DNA from: DATLZC01 sp037444005
Lineage (GTDB): Bacteria > Chloroflexota > Dehalococcoidia > DSTF01 > JACRBR01
Assembly (NCBI GenBank): GCA_037444005.1
Contig: JBBING010000043.1
Coordinates: 1 to 18,619 of the forward strand
Reading direction: 5' to 3'
DNA length: 18,619 bases
Shown: positions 13,559 through 18,619 of the stretch, in pieces
Numbering within the stretch: the first letter of the stretch is position 1
Layout: each line of letters begins with the position of its first letter
Notes under the pieces: generated by a model
The model's input: the letters and a program-made list of their open reading frames with translations, nothing else
The model's database searches: none
What the model was told of the DNA's origin: nothing
Translations under genes and position numbers: made by a program

Positions 13559-15115
13559 ATGAGCCCCGGCGCTTCCCGCTCTGCGCCTCCTGCGGTCTGG
13601 CTGGCCGCGTGTCCGGGAGCGCGCATCGCCAGGGGCGAACCGCCGGCCATCACCGGCGTCACGCACGACAGCCGCAGGGTCGAGCCCGGCTTCCTCTTCG
13701 TCGCCATCCCCGGCTCCAAGACCGACGGGCACGCGTACACCCGCGAGGCCGTCGCCCGCGGCGCCGCAGCCGTGCTGGCGCAGGACGACCGCGCAGACGC
13801 CGTCGACGCGGGGGACGCGTGTGTGGTGGCGACCCCGGACACCCGCACGGCGTTGGCCCCGGTCGCAGCCGCCTTCTGGGGACGGCCGGCGCGCCAGCTC
13901 GCCGTCATCGGCGTCACCGGGACGGACGGCAAGACCACGACCACGCATCTCATCGCCCACGCGCTCGAGACCGCCGGAATTCCGACCGGGTATCTCAGCA
14001 GCGTGGCGTTCCTGACGGGCGGCGAGCCACAACTGAACGCCACCCACATGACCACCATCGAAGCCTCCGACGTCCAGGCCGCGCTCGCGGCGATGGTCGC
14101 GAGCCGGAAGCGCGCCGCCGTGATCGAGGCGTCGTCTCACGGCCTCGCGTTGCACCGGGTCGACGCCTGCGAATTCGACGTGGGCGTCTTCACGAACCTC
14201 ACGCCGGACCATCTCGACTTCCACAACACGATGGAGGCGTACCGCGAGGCGAAGGCGCGGCTGTTCGAGATGGTCGCCGCGACGCGGCCGAAGCCCTTCG
14301 CCCGGCGCGCGGCCGTGCTCAACATCGGCAACCCGGCTTCCGAGCACATGGCGTCGCGCTGTCCGGGCGTGCCGGTGTACGCCTATGGACTCGACTCGCG
14401 CGCCGCGTTCCACGCCCGCGACGTCGCGACCGGACCGGAAGGGTCGTCGTTCGAGCTGGTGACGCCCGCGGGGCGCGCGCGATGCCGTCTGCGCCTCCTC
14501 GGGCTCCACAACGTCGAGAACGCCCTCGCCGCGGCTGCGGTGGCGGCCAGCCAGGGCGTCGGCGTCGACGCCATCGCTGAGGCGCTCGCTTCGTTCACGA
14601 GCGTCCCGGGCCGCCTCGAGCCCATCGACGAGGGCCAGCCGTTCCGCGTGTTCGTCGACATCGCGTCGACCCCGGAGGCGTTCCGCAAGGTGATCGAGGT
14701 CCTCCGGCCGACTACCGAGAGGCGGCTCATCGTCGTCTTCGGCGCCGCGGGCGAACGCGACCCGAACCGGCGCTCCGGCATGGGCGCCGTCGCCGCGGCG
14801 CTCGCGGACTTCGCGGTGCTCACGAACGAAGACCCGCGGTCGGAAGACCCCGACGCGATCATCGACGACATCGCGCGGTCGATGATCGCAGCGGGGGCCC
14901 CCGAAGGCGAGCGCTTCGTGCGGGTGCCGGACCGTCGGGAGGCCATCGCCTACGCGTTCGCCCGCGCGCGGCCGGGCGATACCGTGCTGCTGGCGGGCAA
15001 GGGCACCGAGCAGGCCATCGACCTGCGCGACGGCCCGATGCCCTGGGACGAGCGCGTCGTGGCCCGTGAAACGCTGCGCGGCCTGCGCGAGGCCGCGGCG
15101 CGCGGGATCCGATGA
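13559..15115 (+). CDS. MurE-like Mur ligase (UDP-MurNAc-tripeptide synthetase family, atypical)
   Basis: The 518-aa protein has the three-domain Mur ligase layout. The N-terminal domain keeps THDSRRVEPGFLFVAIPG (35-52). The ATPase domain has the P-loop GVTGTDGKTTTT (118-129), NLTPDHLDFHNTMEAYREAK (213-232; K232 is the expected carbamylated lysine) and GLHNVENALAA. The C-terminal domain has VPGRLEPI, GAAGERDPNRRSGMG and GKGTEQ. MurE adds the third residue, usually diaminopimelate, to UDP-MurNAc-dipeptide. Several substrate-side motifs differ: EDPR (424-427) for DNPR, VDIASTPEAF for DYAHTPDAL, GKGTE for GKGHE, THMTTIE for the usual TTP. The substrate may therefore differ. The gene has no Shine-Dalgarno sequence and overlaps the aminotransferase gene. 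Confidence 0.88.
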   Translation: MSPGASRSAPPAVWLAACPGARIARGEPPAITGVTHDSRRVEPGFLFVAIPGSKTDGHAYTREAVARGAAAVLAQDDRADAVDAGDACVVATPDTRTALAPVAAAFWGRPARQLAVIGVTGTDGKTTTTHLIAHALETAGIPTGYLSSVAFLTGGEPQLNATHMTTIEASDVQAALAAMVASRKRAAVIEASSHGLALHRVDACEFDVGVFTNLTPDHLDFHNTMEAYREAKARLFEMVAATRPKPFARRAAVLNIGNPASEHMASRCPGVPVYAYGLDSRAAFHARDVATGPEGSSFELVTPAGRARCRLRLLGLHNVENALAAAAVAASQGVGVDAIAEALASFTSVPGRLEPIDEGQPFRVFVDIASTPEAFRKVIEVLRPTTERRLIVVFGAAGERDPNRRSGMGAVAAALADFAVLTNEDPRSEDPDAIIDDIARSMIAAGAPEGERFVRVPDRREAIAYAFARARPGDTVLLAGKGTEQAIDLRDGPMPWDERVVARETLRGLREAAARGIR

Positions 15116-15126
15116 GGAGCGAACCG

Positions 15127-16494
15127 ATGAATGACCAGAACCCGGACGCGTTGCTCGCCTACGACCGCTCGCACCTCCTGCACCCCCTGTACCACCCGGC
15201 GGACCAGGCGGACGCCCTGCTCCTGGTGCGGGGAGAGGGCTCGACGCTGTACGACGCTGCGGGGAACGCCTATCTCGATGGCCTCGCCTGCCTGTGGAAC
15301 GTCGCCGTCGGCCACGGCCGGCGCGAACTCGCCGAGGCCGCCCGCGAGCAGATGGAGACGCTCGCGTTCGCCAACGGCTACACGGGCTACACCAACGCCC
15401 CCGCGATCCGCCTGGCCGAGCGCATCCTGGGTCTGGCCTATCCGAACATGTCCGGCGTGTTCTTCGCCAACAGCGGCTCCGAAGCCGTCGAGCTGGCGGT
15501 GAAGACGGCGCGCTTCTTCTGGTTCCTCTCCGGCAGACCGGACAAGGTGAAGGTCATCGTCCGGAAGGAGGCGTACCACGGCGGAACGATCGCCGCGACG
15601 GCGGCCACAGGCATGCCCGCGTTCCACCGCGGCTTCGGCCCCCTCGCCGAGGGCTTCGTGAGGGCAGAGACGTGCTATCCGTACCGCTGCCGCTGGTGCT
15701 CGGGCGAGGACGCCTGCACGCTCGCCTGCGCCGACGAGATCGAGAGCGTCATCCAGCGCGAAGGCCCCGACACCGTGGCCGCCGTGCTGGCCGAGCCGGT
15801 GCACGGCGCTGGCGGCGTCATCCCGCCCACGCCCGGCTACTGGCCGCGGCTCCGCGAGATCTGCGACCGCCACGACGTCCTCCTGATTGCGGACGAAGTC
15901 ATCACCGGCTTTGGGCGCACCGGCCGCTGGTTCGCCCTCGAGCACTGGGGCATCCAGCCCGACCTCGTGACGTTCGCTAAGGCCGTGACCAGCGCCTACG
16001 TCCCGCTGTCGGGCGTATTGTTTTCCGAGCGGGTGCACCAGGCGCTGCTGTCCCTGCCCGCAGACCTCAAGTTTATGCACGGCTACACCAACTCGGCCCA
16101 TCCCACCGCCTGCGCGGTCGGCCTGCGCAACCTCGACATCGTGGAGCGCGAAGGCCTCGTGCAGCGGGCCGAGGCGATGGGCGCGCGCCTGCGAGCGGGG
16201 CTGGACACCCTGCGGAGCGAAGACCACGTGGGCGACGTGCGCGGGCTCGGCCTCATGTGCGCCGTCGAGCTGGTGGCGGACAAAACGACGCGCGCGCCGT
16301 TCGACCCCGCTCTCGGCGTCGGCCCGCGCCTCTTCCGCATGATGCGCGAACGCGGTCTGCTGGCCCGCATGAAGGGCGAAACCATCCTGCTGGCGCCGCC
16401 GCTGGTCATCACCGAGGCGGAGGTCGACCGGATCGTGGACATCGTCGGAAGCGTCGCGCGGGACGTCCGGAGCGTCGTGGCCAGCCGCGCGTGA
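15127..16494 (+). CDS. Class III PLP-dependent aminotransferase (omega-transaminase type)
   Basis: The 455-aa enzyme transfers an amino group from an amine or omega-amino acid to a keto acid using PLP. Family marks include the ANSGSEAVELAVKTAR phosphate-binding loop, AYHGGTIAATAATG, LIADEVITGFGRTGRWFALEHWGIQPDL and the PLP lysine K285 in TFAKAVTSAYVPLSG. The closest types are the beta-alanine, taurine or putrescine:pyruvate group; substrate cannot be decided from sequence. A cysteine-rich insert (CYPYRCRWCSGEDACTLAC) is a noticeable extra. GGAG 7 nt before the ATG at 15127 favours this start; another ATG at 15112 overlaps the stop of the MurE-like gene (ATGA). Either way the two genes are translationally adjacent and probably one operon. 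Confidence 0.95.
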   Translation: MNDQNPDALLAYDRSHLLHPLYHPADQADALLLVRGEGSTLYDAAGNAYLDGLACLWNVAVGHGRRELAEAAREQMETLAFANGYTGYTNAPAIRLAERILGLAYPNMSGVFFANSGSEAVELAVKTARFFWFLSGRPDKVKVIVRKEAYHGGTIAATAATGMPAFHRGFGPLAEGFVRAETCYPYRCRWCSGEDACTLACADEIESVIQREGPDTVAAVLAEPVHGAGGVIPPTPGYWPRLREICDRHDVLLIADEVITGFGRTGRWFALEHWGIQPDLVTFAKAVTSAYVPLSGVLFSERVHQALLSLPADLKFMHGYTNSAHPTACAVGLRNLDIVEREGLVQRAEAMGARLRAGLDTLRSEDHVGDVRGLGLMCAVELVADKTTRAPFDPALGVGPRLFRMMRERGLLARMKGETILLAPPLVITEAEVDRIVDIVGSVARDVRSVVASRA

Positions 16495-16510
16495 GGGGCT
16501 CCGGCGGGTG

Positions 16511-16516
16511 TACAAT
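16511..16516 (+). promoter_or_regulatory. -10 box of the PAP2-family gene
   Basis: TACAAT lies 17 nt after the aminotransferase stop codon, preceded directly by TG. No good -35 was found. It would place the transcript start near 16523, upstream of AAGGA and the GTG at 16543. Confidence 0.4.
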
Positions 16517-16542
16517 GGGTGGCGAGTAAGGACGCTCGAGTC

Positions 16543-17307
16543 GTGACCGGTCAGCTCCACACCGCCCTCAAGCGCAGATGGCTCCCGGAATCGGGCCCCC
16601 TCCGCCTGGCGCTGGAAGTGGCGATCATCGTCCCTGCGTACGCCCTCTACCAGCTCGTGCGCGGGCTCGTGGATTCGACATTCGCGGGCGCGGAGGCTTT
16701 CAGTCGTGCGCAGACGCTGATCCACATCGAGACGCGGCTGGGCATCTTCTGGGAGGCCGAGCTTCAGGCGCTGATCCTCACGAAGGACGCGCTGGTCACG
16801 CTGTTCAACCTCATCTACGTCTGGGGGCACCTGCCGTTCATTATCCTGGTCGCGGTGGCGCTGTACTTCTTGCGACGTGAGCGCTATCCGCTGTACCGCA
16901 ACGCCTTTCTCATCTCGGGCGCCATCGGGCTCATCGCCTTCGCCTTCGTCCCGCTAGCGCCGCCGCGGTTCATGCCGGCGTGGGGCTTCGTGGACACGGC
17001 CGTCCGTGAAGGGTCGTACTACATCTGGCAGAACCCCGCGTTCGTGAACCAGTACGCCGCCATGCCCAGCCTGCATTTCGGCTGGGACCTCCTGGTGGCC
17101 TACGTCATCCTTCGGGAAGCGCCGAATCCGCTGCGATGGGTGGGCCTGGTGACGCCCATCCTGACGCTTATCGCCATCGTCGTGACGGCGAACCACTACT
17201 TCCTCGACGCGGCGGCGGGGGGCGCCGTCGCGGTGGCCGGCCTCGGCCTGGCCTACCTCGTCCGCCGGCGCATTCCGCGCCAGAGTCCGCTCGCGCTGTT
17301 CACGTAG
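16543..17307 (+). CDS. PAP2-superfamily membrane protein (AUR1/inositolphosphotransferase-like)
   Basis: The 254-aa integral membrane protein has about six hydrophobic segments. The PAP2/AUR1 motifs are visible: LAPPRFMP (motif 1-like), NQYAAMPSLHFGWDLL with H178, and VVTANHYFLDAAAGG with H218 and D222. The PPRFMP and MPSLHFGW forms resemble the AUR1-like branch that exchanges phospho-head groups more than simple PAP2 phosphatases. It likely acts on lipid phosphate or polar lipid head groups at the membrane. The start is uncertain: GTG at 16543 with AAGGA 10 nt upstream, or GTG at 16519, which would lie only 2 nt after the -10 box. It converges with the GDPD gene, overlapping it by 8 nt; both act on phosphoester lipids. 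Confidence 0.9.
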   Translation: MTGQLHTALKRRWLPESGPLRLALEVAIIVPAYALYQLVRGLVDSTFAGAEAFSRAQTLIHIETRLGIFWEAELQALILTKDALVTLFNLIYVWGHLPFIILVAVALYFLRRERYPLYRNAFLISGAIGLIAFAFVPLAPPRFMPAWGFVDTAVREGSYYIWQNPAFVNQYAAMPSLHFGWDLLVAYVILREAPNPLRWVGLVTPILTLIAIVVTANHYFLDAAAGGAVAVAGLGLAYLVRRRIPRQSPLALFT

Positions 17308-18031
17308 TCTGACTCCGGCGCATCGCTTCGGCCGTGTCCGCATGCGTGCGCGCCGCGTCGGCCTTCAGCGTCTCGAGAATGGCCACGTGGTCGCTCACGA
17401 CGCCGTCGGCGCCCCAGGAGACGAGCTGGCGCGCGCGGTCGAGGCTGTTCACCGTCCAGGCGACGAGGCTGCACCCCGCCTCCTTCAAGCGCCGCACGCG
17501 CTCGGGGTCGAGCAGACGGTGGTTCACCGCCAGATAATCGAACCCGCCCGCGAGCACCTCGCCCAGACGCCGCGCGAAATTGTCCGTGTTCAGCGTATAG
17601 AAGCACGGCGCGCCGAGACGCGCGCGGACACGATCCAGCAGCGACCACTCCGGCGACGAGAACACGACCGCGTCCTCGAGGCCGTGGTCGCGGACGAACT
17701 GGATGACGGCGTCGGCGAGACGCATGTCGCGACCCTTGAGATCCAAATACAGCCGCATCGCTCCCGCGGCGCTCGCGACGTCTTCGAGGCTGGGGAAGCG
17801 TTCGAAGGACACGAAGATGCGCCCGCGCTCCCAGTACACCGGAAGCGGCCACGCGCGGCGCGCATGGCGCACTTCGAGACGCCCGTGTTCGAGCCACAGG
17901 TCCGCCTCGAGATAGTCGACCGCGTCGCACCCCAGCGCGACGCGCAGGGCATGGGGCGAATTGGCTGCCCGGTGCGCGACGGTGATTGGACCTTCGAGCC
18001 GATGGGCGTGCGGGCTGCGTTGTGGAGGCAC
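17300..18031 (-). CDS. Glycerophosphodiester phosphodiesterase family protein
   Basis: The 243-aa protein has the GDPD TIM-barrel marks: ITVAHRAAN with H20, LEADLWLEHG with E42 and D44, and LEVRHAR with H56, which match the catalytic His, metal-binding Glu and Asp, and second His. The usual HRG is HRA, and the PENT stretch is missing. Later strands LYLDLKG, AVVFSSPEWS, LVAWTVNSLDRARQLVSWGADGVVSD fit the family. It would hydrolyse glycerophosphodiesters to glycerol-3-phosphate and an alcohol; no signal peptide, so cytoplasmic. The GTG start at 18031 follows TATACT by 6 nt. A longer in-frame reading to 18085 would run through this promoter and leave only 19 bp to the divergent GH1 gene, so I prefer the shorter form. 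Confidence 0.87.
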   Translation of the reverse strand: MPPQRSPHAHRLEGPITVAHRAANSPHALRVALGCDAVDYLEADLWLEHGRLEVRHARRAWPLPVYWERGRIFVSFERFPSLEDVASAAGAMRLYLDLKGRDMRLADAVIQFVRDHGLEDAVVFSSPEWSLLDRVRARLGAPCFYTLNTDNFARRLGEVLAGGFDYLAVNHRLLDPERVRRLKEAGCSLVAWTVNSLDRARQLVSWGADGVVSDHVAILETLKADAARTHADTAEAMRRSQTT

Positions 18032-18037
18032 GTCTAC

Positions 18038-18043
18038 AGTATA
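18038..18043 (-). promoter_or_regulatory. -10 box of the GDPD gene (leaderless)
   Basis: TATACT on the minus strand is followed by GTAGAC and then the GTG start, so the predicted transcription start falls on the start codon. The -35 region is poor. Confidence 0.5.
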
Positions 18044-18073
18044 GGCCCCCTCGCGCAGTACGACGAGGACGCG

Positions 18074-18079
18074 TATCAT
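18074..18079 (+). promoter_or_regulatory. Possible -10 box of the GH1 gene
   Basis: TATCAT matches 5 of 6 bases of the -10 consensus and lies 25 nt before the GH1 ATG. AAGGAG at 18093-18098 is the ribosome-binding site. No convincing -35 was seen. Confidence 0.3.
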
Positions 18080-18104
18080 CGCCACCAGGCCGAAGGAGAC
18101 GCCG

Positions 18105-18619
18105 ATGCTGAACGAACCGCTTCGCTTTCCCGAGGGGTTTCTCTGGGGTTGCGCTACCTCCTCGCATCAGGTGGAGGGGAACAACACCAACAACCATTGG
18201 TGGGCCTGGGAACAGGAGCCCGGACGCATCCGCAACGGAGACGTGTCGGGCACTGCTTGCGACCACTACCGCCGATTCGATGAGGACTTCGCGACCGCCC
18301 AGGCCTACGGCCACAACGCGGCCCGCATCTCTATCGAGTGGAGCCGTATCGAACCGGAGGAGGGACGTTGGGACCGCAGCGAGGTCGACCACTACCGCCG
18401 GGTGCTCGAGTCGCTCCGAACCCACGAGCTCACGCCGCTCGTGACGTTGCACCACTTCACGAATCCCCTGTGGTTCGAGCGGCTGGGCGGATGGCTCTCG
18501 CCGCGCGCTCCGGACCTGCTCGCGCGGTACGCAGGCTTCATCGCACGCGAGCTCGGCGACCTCGTCCCCATCTGGTGCACCATCAACGAGCCGTCCGTGG
18601 TCGCCTCCGCACAGTACAT
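18105..18619 (+). CDS. Glycoside hydrolase family 1 (beta-glucosidase-like), 3' end outside window
   Basis: The first 171 residues of a GH1 (beta/alpha)8 enzyme are present. They hold the N-terminal signature FLWGCATSSHQVEG (12-25, with sugar-binding Q22), DHYRRFDEDFATAQAYGHNAARISIEWSRIEP, LVTLHHFTNPLWF and WCTINEPSV, where E162 of the NEP motif is the acid/base catalyst. The nucleophile (ENG motif) lies beyond the window. It would hydrolyse beta-linked glycosides and is probably cytoplasmic, since no signal peptide is seen. GH1 proteins are usually 440-480 aa. AAGGAG 6 nt before the ATG sets the start. It is transcribed divergently from the GDPD gene; substrate specificity cannot be told from this part. 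Confidence 0.93.
   Translation, partial: MLNEPLRFPEGFLWGCATSSHQVEGNNTNNHWWAWEQEPGRIRNGDVSGTACDHYRRFDEDFATAQAYGHNAARISIEWSRIEPEEGRWDRSEVDHYRRVLESLRTHELTPLVTLHHFTNPLWFERLGGWLSPRAPDLLARYAGFIARELGDLVPIWCTINEPSVVASAQY

Noticed and set aside
14950..16830. A 626-codon open frame on the minus strand across the aminotransferase gene
   Set aside because: Antisense shadow; it crosses three real plus-strand genes, and its sequence is Arg/His/Asp-rich with no recognisable domain.

Overview
The window is a GC-rich, gene-dense bacterial chromosome segment with about 17 protein genes, one tRNA and one riboswitch. No mobile element, integrase, CRISPR array or rRNA is visible. The lineage cannot be fixed from the sequence alone. 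A type 2 isoleucyl-tRNA synthetase, an Ile T-box leader, a DUF4097 gene beside an ABC-2 exporter, and several genes that start 7 nt after a -10 box point to a deep GC-rich lineage. My best guess is Chloroflexota, possibly Dehalococcoidia-like; an actinobacterial relative is an alternative. This is inference at about even odds.

Layout. (1) Positions 1-1655, minus strand: an NYN-domain putative RNase gene followed at 8 nt by miaB, which runs off the left edge. (2) 1731-1908: tRNA-Ser(GCU) with its own promoter and terminator. (3) 2029-5744, plus strand: a tight run of six genes (RHH DNA-binding protein, 70-aa protein, small membrane protein made of a duplicated hairpin, DUF4097 repeat protein, ABC ATPase, ABC-2 permease). 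The ATPase is broken by a one-base change in a G-run. A tandem 11-bp repeat precedes the first gene and may be its operator. (4) 5839-6776: two unrecognised exported or anchored small proteins of different base composition, the first with an apparent frameshift. (5) 6751-10244, minus: ileS behind a T-box leader with an AUC specifier. Its active-site signature reads GVHH instead of HxGH. (6) 10250-12139: divergent DUF488 and gltX genes. (7) 12149-13496, minus: trmI and a small iron-permease-family membrane protein. (8) 13559-16494, plus: an atypical MurE-like ligase overlapping a class III aminotransferase. (9) 16511-18031: a PAP2/AUR1-like membrane enzyme converging on a GDPD-family phosphodiesterase. 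(10) 18105 to the right edge: the first part of a GH1 glycoside hydrolase.

Themes. Much of the region serves translation: miaB, tRNA-Ser, ileS with its T-box, gltX and trmI. The most unusual points are the swapped IleRS signature motif, five genes in which a -10-like hexamer is followed by exactly 6 nt and then the start codon (predicted leaderless mRNAs), the six-gene RHH/DUF4097/ABC operon as a candidate undescribed envelope-related module, and a MurE-like ligase with several changed substrate-side residues.
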